Positions 7,478 to 15,691 of a stretch of 64,000 bases of DNA are shown here, piece by piece. Positions within the stretch are counted from its first letter, which is position 1. Every line of letters begins with the position of its first letter. The stretch is taken from NCBI RefSeq assembly GCF_001748085.1, contig NZ_BBZK01000005.1, positions 372,001-436,000 on the forward strand. The letters run 5' to 3'. The translations under genes and the position numbers were made by a program. Below the pieces are notes generated by a model, which saw nothing but the letters and a program-made list of their open reading frames with translations, ran no database searches and was not told where the DNA came from. This DNA comes from Streptomyces sp. TP-A0874. Its GTDB lineage: Bacteria; Actinomycetota; Actinomycetes; Streptomycetales; Streptomycetaceae.

Positions 7478-8506
7478 TCAGCCCCGCTGGTAGCTGCGTT
7501 TCAGCAGGAGCTCCCCCGGACCGGGGGCCGTTTCCGACGCGCAGGAGGCGTCGACGACGTAGGCCTCGACCCTCCCGTTGTCCGCAGGATGGGGCAGGAG
7601 GATCAGGTAGGCCTCCCGCTCCTGGTACTTGCCGGTCTTCGCGGCGAGCGGCTCCTCCTGGCGACCGGTCCCCAGTTGTACACAGGACGGCACGATGACC
7701 TCGTTGCTCAGGAGGGGACGCTCGGACGCCGTGTCGGTGTCGTTGTCCGTGCCGGCTTCCACCTTGGGAGTCGCCGCAGCGCCCTCGACACCGGCCAGCA
7801 GCCGCTGCACCTGGCGGTCGAGGGGCTCTGCGGCGAACTCTGAGCCGCCTCCCTGGCCACCGGTGTGCTTGGTCGCGACCGATCCCTCCGCCGGATCGTT
7901 CAACGAATGCAGGACGGCTCCACCCACCCCCAAGGCGGCGATTGTCGCAGCGGCGCCGAGGAGGGCGCCCCGCCGACGGCGCCACCGGTGCCGGCCGTCG
8001 GCGGAGTGCGCGCTCGAAGAGGGGCGCCCGCCCCCGGTGCGCGGGCGTCCGGTGGAGCTACGCGGCGGACCGGTGTGAGTACGGCCCGTTGTTCGACCGA
8101 TGGGGCGCCGGGTGTGGCTCCTCTTGGAGAGAAGGCGTTGCTCGCCCGGAGTTTCACGTGAAACACCGGAGGGGGAGCCCGAGGGCGCCGCCTCCGGATC
8201 GGAGAGGGGCTGTGTGGACGATGCCGTTTCACGTGAAACCGCCCCGGTGGCGGTGGGGACCGGAGACTCCGCCGCGAGAGCCACGTCGATCCGGGCCGCT
8301 ACGTCGGGGGGCATCGGTATCGGGCTCGGCAGGGAACCCAACAACTCCGGGATCTCCCTGAGCGAGCTGTGCACCTCCGCGCACGGCTGGCAGTCCGAGA
8401 GGTGGTCGTGGAGAACGGCGCAGCGCTCCTCGGGCACCAATCCCTCGATGAGCGCCGAGAGCTCCTCGACTTCGGGATGCTCATCCGGCTGGGCCACCGA
8501 TGTCAT
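7478..8506 (-). CDS. Anti-sigma factor with zinc-finger-like motif, cognate to SigM
   Basis: Membrane-anchored anti-sigma protein of 342 residues. The ZAS-type motif is His35-x3-Cys39-x2-Cys42, within HDHLSDCQPC. A disordered Pro/Ser/Arg-rich linker runs from about 80 to 175, one membrane span from about 180 to 203, and an extracytoplasmic domain of about 140 residues follows. The ATG overlaps the sigM stop by four bases, the standard coupling of an ECF sigma factor with its inhibitor. Two parS sites lie in the linker and encode the repeated peptide VSRET (90-94 and 115-119). The signal released by the outer domain is unknown. Confidence 0.85.
   Translation of the reverse strand: MTSVAQPDEHPEVEELSALIEGLVPEERCAVLHDHLSDCQPCAEVHSSLREIPELLGSLPSPIPMPPDVAARIDVALAAESPVPTATGAVSRETASSTQPLSDPEAAPSGSPSGVSRETPGEQRLLSKRSHTRRPIGRTTGRTHTGPPRSSTGRPRTGGGRPSSSAHSADGRHRWRRRRGALLGAAATIAALGVGGAVLHSLNDPAEGSVATKHTGGQGGGSEFAAEPLDRQVQRLLAGVEGAAATPKVEAGTDNDTDTASERPLLSNEVIVPSCVQLGTGRQEEPLAAKTGKYQEREAYLILLPHPADNGRVEAYVVDASCASETAPGPGELLLKRSYQRG
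8151..8164. promoter_or_regulatory. parS site 5, inside anti-sigma gene
   Basis: Exact GTTTCACGTGAAAC in the linker-coding part of the anti-sigma gene; on the minus strand it contributes to VSRET. Confidence 0.93.
8226..8239. promoter_or_regulatory. parS site 6, inside anti-sigma gene
   Basis: Exact GTTTCACGTGAAAC, 75 bases from site 5 and in the same reading frame, again giving VSRET. Confidence 0.93.
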
Positions 8507-9207
8507 ACGCGTCCACCCCCATCCTTCACAGCCTCACTGTCACGCGGACCTGCTGCGGGTGGGACGGATGCCCTGGGCATCTGGTTCCTCTTCCAGCCTG
8601 GTGGCGTTGAACGTTCCTCGTCCGCGGAGGGGCGGCTCCCCCGCAGATGGCTGAGCAGCGGGAGTAGCCGTGCCCGCCCCCGTGCGCAGCGGCTCTTCAC
8701 GGTGCCGTTGGGGACACCGAGAACTCGAGCCGCCTCCGCCACGGGATAGCCCTGCATATCGACTAGGACCAGGGCGGCGCGCTGGTCGACGGGGAGGGTC
8801 CCGAGCGCCGATACGAGCTCTCTTTGGAGGTCACTTCGTTCGGCGGGTGCGGAGGCGGATTCATGCGGGTCCAGGAGAGTCTCCAGCCGCTCGGTCTCTG
8901 CTATCGGGTCGGTCCGCCGGGAGGCCGCCTTGCGGGCCCGGTCCAGGCAGGCGTTGACCGTGATCCGGTGCAGCCAGGTGGTCACCGCTGACTGGCCGCG
9001 GAAGGTGTGTGCGGCCCGGTAGGCGGAGACCAGGGCGTCCTGGACGGCGTCGGCGGCTTCCTCCCGATCGCCGAGAGTGTGCACCGCGACTGCCCACAGC
9101 CGGTCGCGGTGGCGGCGGACCAGCTCCCCGAATGCCTCGGAATCACCGTCCACATGGAGGGCGAGAAGCTGCCGGTCGTCTCTGGCGTCGCGCGCGACCT
9201 CGTCCAA
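8503..9207 (-). CDS. sigM: ECF RNA polymerase sigma factor SigM
   Basis: Extracytoplasmic-function sigma factor of 234 residues. Region 2 spans about residues 27-92 (ELVRRHRDRLWAVAVHTLG, then AVTTWLHRITVNACLDR). Region 4 spans about 134-185 (ALGTLPVDQRAALVLVDMQG, then VPNGTVKSRCARGRARL). The likely start is TTG, with GGGGAGG about ten bases upstream; no better start exists in the 51-base gap behind the neighbouring gene. The stop overlaps the start of the anti-sigma gene. The symbol follows the S. coelicolor gene in the same position next to trxBA; its regulon cannot be read from this sequence. Confidence 0.88.
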   Translation of the reverse strand: MDEVARDARDDRQLLALHVDGDSEAFGELVRRHRDRLWAVAVHTLGDREEAADAVQDALVSAYRAAHTFRGQSAVTTWLHRITVNACLDRARKAASRRTDPIAETERLETLLDPHESASAPAERSDLQRELVSALGTLPVDQRAALVLVDMQGYPVAEAARVLGVPNGTVKSRCARGRARLLPLLSHLRGSRPSADEERSTPPGWKRNQMPRASVPPAAGPRDSEAVKDGGGRV

Positions 9208-9258
9208 CGTACGGGCGCCTCCCCTTCCGTTTTGGCTGCGTCTTCCGTTTCGGCTGCG

Positions 9259-11055
9259 TCAGCCTGTCAGCTTAATCTCGGAGATGCCTCCCCGGAACTG
9301 GCTCGCGGAACCGTCCGGGGGCAGTTTTGTGATGTGAACCAGTAGGTACCGCGTCCGCAGCGGCTTGTCGAGGCTGATCTTCAACTCATCGCCGGCGGTC
9401 TCGGGCGCACCCAGGCTGCGGGGGAAGTCGGAGAGTGCGGTGGGGCCTTGTGCGCCTGTCTCCGCGGCGCGGAGTTCGACGGTCTGGCCCGCGCGGTACA
9501 TCCGCACGGAGACCCCGGTGACGCTCTTGACGCTGCCCAGGTCGAGGATGACCCCGCTGCCCTGCTTCCTGGCGGGGAGGTTGCCGAAGTTGGCGTAGCC
9601 CTTGTAGTGCGGGGTGATCCAGGCGGTGGCGCGATCGCCGTCCACCGCGTTGCCCACCGTGTCCTCGGCGACCGGGGGGCCCAGCGGGGAGAACTCGCTG
9701 ATGTCCTCGACGGGAATCGGTGTGCTCTTGGGTGTCTCCCCTTCCCCGCCGCTGCCCTTCTCCTGGGCGGTGCTGGATCCCTCGGGCGGGCCGAACCGGT
9801 TGATCAGGGCATCCGCTACCTGCCAGCTGCCGAGACCGAGCGCGGCGATGAGCAGCGCGGAGACCGCCCAGGTGAGGGCCTTGCCGGACCGGCTCTGCAG
9901 TGGCCTGGGAGGCGTCGCCACCGGTCGGGCCGGTGCCCCCTGGTCGAGGCCGGGGGCCGCGGTCTGCGCGAAGGAGGGCTGCCGGTAAGCGGCGGACGGG
10001 TAGGTGGGGGTGGCGAAGGAGGGTTCCGGTGGGCGGATCGGCGGGATCGCGGCGACCGCCTTGGCCAGTTCCTCGGGCGTGGTGCAGGGCTGCTCCTGCC
10101 GGAAGGGGGTGGAGCCGTTGTTCACCAGGGCACGCATCGACAGCTCGGAGAGCCCCCGGTGGACGCCTGCCCGCACCTGGTCCGGTGGGATCAGCCCGAC
10201 GTCCTTCGGCAGCCCGGAGAGCCCGTAGGCGTCGCCTTCGTACGGCCAGCGCTGGGTGAGCGCCGCGTAGAGCAGGGCGCCGATGGCTTCGGTGTCGGTG
10301 CGCTGGGGATGGTCGGCGGTGATGCCGCGGAGCGCCGCCATCACCGCCAGGCCACGGATCCGGTACTGGCCGGAGTGGGTGCGCAGTACCGAGCCCGGTG
10401 TGAGGCGGAGATGCGCCAGGCCCTCCCGGTGGGCCGCGGACATCGCCTGGGAGATCTGGCTGACGAGTTGGTAGGCGTCGTGCGGGTCCAGCGGGCCGCC
10501 GGCCAGGATGGTGCCGAGTTCGGTGGCGTCCGGCAGCCACTCGTGCACCACGTAGACGAAGTCGCCCTCCTCCACGGCGTCCAGCACCTGGACGAAGCGG
10601 GGGTCGCCGAGGAGCGCGGCCGACCGGGCCGCGGCGAGCACTCGGCGGGCTCGCGGGTGGTTGGCGGGCAGCAGGTGGATCCCGACGGCCCGCCGCAGCT
10701 TCTCGTCCATCGCCCGCCAGCTGCTGAAGCCGTCCAGTCGGGTGACGCACTCTTCCAGCCGGTACCGTCTGGCGAGTTTGTGGCCGCTGTGCGGCTGCGG
10801 AGGTTCGAGGTCGGGGGCTGATGACTCCGAAGCCGGTTCCGATGGCTGCTCGGTCCCGGGTTCGGGTGTCTCCTCGGGCGGGTCGTCGTCCTCAGCCGCC
10901 TCCCGCGGTGTGGCTGCGGCGTCCGGCTCAGCCGCGCTGACCTGCCCCGTGGACTGCTCCGCGTCAGACGTGGTCTGCTGCTCCGCCTCGGTGGAGACTG
11001 GTTCCTCACCGTCGTTGGCAGCCACGTCGACGGCAGCCGTGCTCCGTTCTGCCAC
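9259..11055 (-). CDS. Membrane-anchored pseudokinase next to MurJ
   Basis: Protein-kinase-like envelope protein of 598 residues from the GTG at 11055, which has GGGGAGG 11 bases upstream; in-frame starts at 11088 and 11118 are less likely. After an acidic linker, a kinase fold begins at YRLEECV. The catalytic-loop HRD is replaced in AHLRLTPGSVL and DFG in RIRGLAV, so phosphotransfer is unlikely. One membrane span (AVSALLIAALGLGSWQVA) precedes an external beta-rich domain resembling discoidin-type domains. In Mycobacterium tuberculosis the corresponding pseudokinase is fused to MviN/MurJ and binds the FHA protein FhaA. Here it is a separate gene directly downstream of murJ. Confidence 0.8.
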   Translation of the reverse strand: MAERSTAAVDVAANDGEEPVSTEAEQQTTSDAEQSTGQVSAAEPDAAATPREAAEDDDPPEETPEPGTEQPSEPASESSAPDLEPPQPHSGHKLARRYRLEECVTRLDGFSSWRAMDEKLRRAVGIHLLPANHPRARRVLAAARSAALLGDPRFVQVLDAVEEGDFVYVVHEWLPDATELGTILAGGPLDPHDAYQLVSQISQAMSAAHREGLAHLRLTPGSVLRTHSGQYRIRGLAVMAALRGITADHPQRTDTEAIGALLYAALTQRWPYEGDAYGLSGLPKDVGLIPPDQVRAGVHRGLSELSMRALVNNGSTPFRQEQPCTTPEELAKAVAAIPPIRPPEPSFATPTYPSAAYRQPSFAQTAAPGLDQGAPARPVATPPRPLQSRSGKALTWAVSALLIAALGLGSWQVADALINRFGPPEGSSTAQEKGSGGEGETPKSTPIPVEDISEFSPLGPPVAEDTVGNAVDGDRATAWITPHYKGYANFGNLPARKQGSGVILDLGSVKSVTGVSVRMYRAGQTVELRAAETGAQGPTALSDFPRSLGAPETAGDELKISLDKPLRTRYLLVHITKLPPDGSASQFRGGISEIKLTG

Positions 11056-11166
11056 CGTCGTTCCCGCCTCCCCATCCGTTGCACGCATTCGCACCACAGC
11101 CAAGACAATTGTGCCCACAGTCCACCGCTCTGCACGACACGCGGTGGTGGACGATGGTTGTGCGGG

Positions 11167-13131
11167 TCAGCGGCCGAGGCGGGCGCGGACCATACCGACC
11201 ATGGCGGTCATCTCCTCGATCCTCATCTTCTTGGCCGCCAGGTAGAAGACGCAGAGCAGCACGGTGCCGCCGCCGACGAGGGCGCCCAGTGAGCCGAACG
11301 TCCCCTCACCGGTGAACCGGGTGATGCCGAGGCTCGCCAGTCCCCCGGCGAGCGCTGCGGGGATGCTGGCTCCTACGAGCCGGGCGTAGGTGCGCACCAC
11401 ATGTGCGCCGTCCAGGTCGCCGCCCACCCGTCGGCGGAGCCGGGACCAGGCGATGCCCACCCCGATGGCGTAGGCCAGACCGTAGGAGACCGCGATACCG
11501 GCGACCACCCACCGGGCCGGGAGCACGAAGTAGCTGACTGCGGAGAGCACTCCCCAGGCCATCGCCACTATCACGGTGTTGTAGAAGGGGGTCCGGGTGT
11601 CCTCGTAGGCGTAGAAGCCGCGCAGCACGACGTACTGCATGGAGTACGGGATCAGCCCCAGACCGAACGCCATCAGGATGTAGCCCATCGAGTGGGCAGC
11701 CACCGGGCCGGAGGCTGAGAACATCATGGTGCACATGGGGATGCCCAGGGCCACGAAGGCGAAGGAGATCGGCACGATCGCCACCGCCGAGCTGCGCAGC
11801 CCGTGGGAGATGTCGTCGCGTACTGCTGCGGTGTCCCCGTCGGCCGCCGAGCGGGAGATCCGCGGCAGCAGCGCCGCCATCACCGAGACGGTGATGATGG
11901 CCTGCGGCATCTGCCAGATCAGGAAGGCGTTGTTGTAGCCCATGATGCCGGTCCCCGGGAAACCGAGTTTGTCGGCTTCGGCACCGGCACGGGTGGCAAG
12001 CTGGGTGGCGACCACCAGGCCCGCCTGGTTGGCCAGTACGAAAAGCACGGTCCACTTGGCGAGCCGGGCAGCCTTGCCCAGTCCGTGGCCCCGCCAGTCG
12101 AAGCGGGGGCGGAAGGTGAAGCCGGCCGCGCGGAGGTAGGGAAGCATCGCCAGGGCCTGCAGGGTGAGCCCGAGCAGGGTGCCGATGCCCAGCAGCCGAA
12201 GGCCCTCGGGGGCGATGGTGGTGACCCCGACGTCGGAGCGGTCCGCGGTGCCGTAGATCCAGATGAACATGCTGAAGGTGAAGATCACCACGATGTTGTT
12301 CAGCACCGGGGTCCACATCATGGCCCCGAAACGGCCACGTGCGTTGAGGATCTGCCCCATGACGACGTGCACACCCATGAAGAAGATCGTGGGCAGGCAG
12401 TAGCGGGCGAAGGTCACGGCCACGTCGTTGGCGGCGGGGTTCTCCGAGACCGGGACGGACATCGCCCGGATCAGCCAGGGGGCGGCGAGGGCGGAGACCG
12501 CGACCAGTGCGCCCAGGATGACCATGACGAGGGTGAGCAGGCGGTTGGCGTAGGCCTCGCCTCCGTCGTCGTCCTTCTTCATGGCCCGGATCAGCTGCGG
12601 GACGAAGACCGAGTTCAGTCCGCCGCCGATGGTCAGGACGTAGATCATCGTCGGCAGGTTCATGGCGACGGTGTAGCTGTCGCCGAGGAGCGCGGCGCCG
12701 ATGGCCGCCGTGATCACCAGTTGCCGCAGGAAGCCGGTGAGACGTGAGACGAGGGTGCCCGCCGCCATCACCGCGCTGGACTTCATCAGGCTGCCGCCCC
12801 GGCCGGCCGGCCGCTTGGCCTGGGGCTGCTGTCGGTCGGTGGGCGCGGGCTCGGCTTGCGGCGGCGTCGGTTGCTCTCCGGCCGGCGGCCCAGGATCGGT
12901 CAGTGGGCCGGCCGCGGCGCCCGGGTGGGAGGGCGGTGCGGGGCTCTGGGTGCGCTGCGGGGCGTAGGGCTGCCTCTGATCGCTGTAGAGGTGGGCGAAG
13001 GCGTCTCGGGAGGGGGCCTCCGGTCCCGGCGCCGGCGGCGGGCTCCCGTGCGGGGTGGCCGGTGAGGGTGCGGGACCGGTTGGATCACTGCCCGGACTCT
13101 GGCCCCCGTCACCGTCGTACGGTGCGTTCAT
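11167..13131 (-). CDS. murJ: Lipid II flippase MurJ (MviN)
   Basis: MOP-superfamily integral membrane protein that flips lipid II for peptidoglycan synthesis. It has 654 residues. About 115 N-terminal residues are Pro/Gly-rich, disordered and cytoplasmic, followed by 13-14 membrane helices from SSAVMAAGTLVSRLTGFLRQ onward. Family landmarks include the RxxGFxRQ segment in the first helix and YYYxYEDTRTPFYNT-like sequence near residue 515. It is followed by the pseudokinase gene and preceded by the DUF6049-type gene, all on the minus strand. The long N-terminal extension is common in streptomycetes. Confidence 0.93.
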   Translation of the reverse strand: MNAPYDGDGGQSPGSDPTGPAPSPATPHGSPPPAPGPEAPSRDAFAHLYSDQRQPYAPQRTQSPAPPSHPGAAAGPLTDPGPPAGEQPTPPQAEPAPTDRQQPQAKRPAGRGGSLMKSSAVMAAGTLVSRLTGFLRQLVITAAIGAALLGDSYTVAMNLPTMIYVLTIGGGLNSVFVPQLIRAMKKDDDGGEAYANRLLTLVMVILGALVAVSALAAPWLIRAMSVPVSENPAANDVAVTFARYCLPTIFFMGVHVVMGQILNARGRFGAMMWTPVLNNIVVIFTFSMFIWIYGTADRSDVGVTTIAPEGLRLLGIGTLLGLTLQALAMLPYLRAAGFTFRPRFDWRGHGLGKAARLAKWTVLFVLANQAGLVVATQLATRAGAEADKLGFPGTGIMGYNNAFLIWQMPQAIITVSVMAALLPRISRSAADGDTAAVRDDISHGLRSSAVAIVPISFAFVALGIPMCTMMFSASGPVAAHSMGYILMAFGLGLIPYSMQYVVLRGFYAYEDTRTPFYNTVIVAMAWGVLSAVSYFVLPARWVVAGIAVSYGLAYAIGVGIAWSRLRRRVGGDLDGAHVVRTYARLVGASIPAALAGGLASLGITRFTGEGTFGSLGALVGGGTVLLCVFYLAAKKMRIEEMTAMVGMVRARLGR

Positions 13132-13179
13132 CGCTACCCCACCTCATCGCTATCGGCCCCCGAGTGGCCACGAGCTCGC

Positions 13180-15531
13180 TCAACGATCAACCTTCTCACC
13201 TGGGCCGGGGGCGTCCCCACTTTCCGGCCCGGTGTCCGCCGCCTGGTCACCCGGCTGCTCCGGGCCGTCCTCGGGGCGGTTCTCCGTGTCGCTCTCAGCG
13301 CCGGCCTCAGCGCCGGCCTCCGGGGGCTCGCCGGCCTCTCCGGCCAGCGCGGCGCGCCGTTTGCGCTGGGTGTACATCCGCACCCCGGCCAGGACCAGGA
13401 GCAGTACGCCTCCGGCGATGACCAGCATCACGGTTGAGGTGATCTCCGTGACGTTGACCTGGAAGGTCATCGGCGCGCCATAGGGGGTGCCGTCCTCGGT
13501 GTAGAGCTGTGCCTTGACCCAGACGAAGCCGTTGGCGTTGGCGGTGGTCGGGAACTTCACGGACTGGCTGTGCTCGCCCTCGATCAGGACCGGCTGCTCC
13601 GTGCCCACGTCGAGCCGGTTGGGCTGGCTGGAGGTGAGCTTCAGTTTCAGTCCCTTGACGCCCTGGACGAGGTTGTTCTCCACCGTCACCGGGATCGTCG
13701 CACTGCGCCCGGAGAGCGTCTGCTTCGACTTCTGGATGAGCCGCACTCCCTGGGTGAGTGCGGAGAGGTGCTCCTGGACCGAGCTTCGGAAGACGGTGGC
13801 GGCTTCCGCGTCGCCGCGCCAGGAGGTGGACAGGCCCCGCATGATCGCGCTGCTGAAGGGGGTCACCACACGGTCCGGCTGGGAGAGCACCACCTGGAAG
13901 CCGGTGAGCGCGGACTGGGTGCCCTGGATCTCCTCGAAGGCCGCGGTCGGCAGCTCCTGCTTCCGCAGCGAACCGGGGTAGGAGCGCGGTCCCGGTACCC
14001 GGTCGGTCGCCTGCGGGTCCGGAGCGGCGTTCGCGGCGTCCCCCAGGTCGAGCGGTGCCATCCAGTCGCCGTCCTTCAGGGCCTCGACGGCCCGGGCCAT
14101 CGACTGCGCCTGCTCGGCCGAGGGCATCCGGTCGGGGGCCACCACGATGCTCCGCCGGGTGTCCGGCGACTGCATGCTGATCATGAGGGTCTGGGCGAGG
14201 AACCGCTGGACGGCGCGGACGGAGCTTCCCGGTGACGACATACCGCCCTGGAAGGCCTTGGACAGGCCGGTGTCCGCGACCAGGACGGTGTTGCCGCCGC
14301 CGATGGGGCGGGCGGCGGTGGGTGTGTAGGGCAGGCCCGAGGGGTCCCGGAGGCTGTCGCCGCGGGCGATCAGGTTGTGCGCGCCGGCGGAGGTGGCGAC
14401 GTCCACGATCGACGAGTCGAGCGCTCCGGCCACGGGCCAGGCGAAGTCGGTGCGCGGCTTCCGGCCGAGGATGGTCTCGACGGTCAGGGAACCGAGGTCG
14501 GTGGCCGGCTTGAGGTGGGAGAGCGCTCCGGAGACGTCCTTGCCCTGGTGGGCGAGGGAGGCGAGGTCGGGGTCGGCGAAGGGGAGTGCGACCACCTCCC
14601 GGTCCTTCACCGCCGCGGTGAGCTCCCCGAGCCACTTCTTGGCCAGTTCCTGGTCCTTGCCGGCCTTCACCGAGCCGTCCGGTTGCTCGACCTTGTAGCT
14701 ACCGGTCATCGCCTCGACGCTGACCAGCAGGTCCGGGTCGATGACCCAGCTGACCGGAAGGTCCTTGCCCAGCTCCACCAACTGCTGGAGACGGCCCCCG
14801 GGAGCCAGCTCCTCAGCGAGGGTGTCGTCACGGAACCGGGGGGTCTGCTGGGGGTCGGAGGCCGTCTCGGCGGAGAGCCGGGGGCCGGAGATGAGCGGCC
14901 ACATGTAGCTGATCCGGGTCTTCTTCCCGCTCTGGCTCGGCTGCCAGGGCAGGAAGGTCCGCGCGATGCCCAGCACCTGGGGGACCGGCTGGTTCGCCGT
15001 GTGGCCGGTCAATGAGACCCCGAGCTGGTAGACGGCGGGGCTCGCTCCGAGTTCCAGGTCCTTGACCGGGACGCTCAGGGAGAAGGAGCGACTGCCTCCG
15101 GACGGCAGCTTGTCGATCTCCAGCGTGTGCCCGCCTCCGACCTCGTGGCCGTCCGCGGCGTAGGAGTAGCCCTTCCGCTTGGCGGCGGCGTCGACGGCGC
15201 TGCGGCTGTTCAGCGGCTCCGTCAGGCGTAGCCCGATACTGGCGTCGTCGATCTTGGAGCGGGTGTCGTTGGTGACCGTGCCGGTGAGCGTGATCGTGTC
15301 GCTCTTGGCGGGGGCCGCCGGCGACAGGGAGTCGATCGAGACCTTCACGGATCTCGCGCTCGAAGCCGTCTCGGCCGCCCGCGCCGTTTCCGGGGCTGGA
15401 AGCTGCAGGACCCCGGCGAGCAGCGGCGTCGCCGCAAGCAGTGCGATACCCCGCCGCAACCACCGGCGAGCGGGAACGCTGCTCGTCCCCTGGAACTGTG
15501 CCGCCTCGGCCACGCGCTCGCCGTCCCTCAT
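13180..15531 (-). CDS. Secreted, membrane-anchored protein of DUF6049 type
   Basis: Large exported protein of unknown function, 783 residues from the ATG at 15531; a GTG at 15513 with GAGGGA upstream is an equally good start. The twin-Arg-like signal RRWLRRGIALLAATPLLAGVLQL ends before ETARA. Beta-rich extracellular domains follow. Near the C-terminus there is one membrane span (VMLVIAGGVLLLVLAGVRMY), a basic stop-transfer sequence and an acidic Glu/Gly/Pro-rich cytoplasmic tail. A gene of this family regularly sits between cca and murJ in actinobacteria, suggesting an envelope role. It is divergent from cca. Confidence 0.8.
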   Translation of the reverse strand: MRDGERVAEAAQFQGTSSVPARRWLRRGIALLAATPLLAGVLQLPAPETARAAETASSARSVKVSIDSLSPAAPAKSDTITLTGTVTNDTRSKIDDASIGLRLTEPLNSRSAVDAAAKRKGYSYAADGHEVGGGHTLEIDKLPSGGSRSFSLSVPVKDLELGASPAVYQLGVSLTGHTANQPVPQVLGIARTFLPWQPSQSGKKTRISYMWPLISGPRLSAETASDPQQTPRFRDDTLAEELAPGGRLQQLVELGKDLPVSWVIDPDLLVSVEAMTGSYKVEQPDGSVKAGKDQELAKKWLGELTAAVKDREVVALPFADPDLASLAHQGKDVSGALSHLKPATDLGSLTVETILGRKPRTDFAWPVAGALDSSIVDVATSAGAHNLIARGDSLRDPSGLPYTPTAARPIGGGNTVLVADTGLSKAFQGGMSSPGSSVRAVQRFLAQTLMISMQSPDTRRSIVVAPDRMPSAEQAQSMARAVEALKDGDWMAPLDLGDAANAAPDPQATDRVPGPRSYPGSLRKQELPTAAFEEIQGTQSALTGFQVVLSQPDRVVTPFSSAIMRGLSTSWRGDAEAATVFRSSVQEHLSALTQGVRLIQKSKQTLSGRSATIPVTVENNLVQGVKGLKLKLTSSQPNRLDVGTEQPVLIEGEHSQSVKFPTTANANGFVWVKAQLYTEDGTPYGAPMTFQVNVTEITSTVMLVIAGGVLLLVLAGVRMYTQRKRRAALAGEAGEPPEAGAEAGAESDTENRPEDGPEQPGDQAADTGPESGDAPGPGEKVDR

Positions 15532-15691
15532 CGTGTTCGGTGGTGGTCTCGGATGTGCGTCCTGGAATGGTAACGAGATCGGTCGGGACAACGTGCCGGG
15601 AGGCCCCTCCGTGATCAAAGGGAGCACCGGCCGCACCCGGAGGCGGACACCTGATGCTCCGGTGTTCGGGGGCCACGTAATCTTTCCTGTT

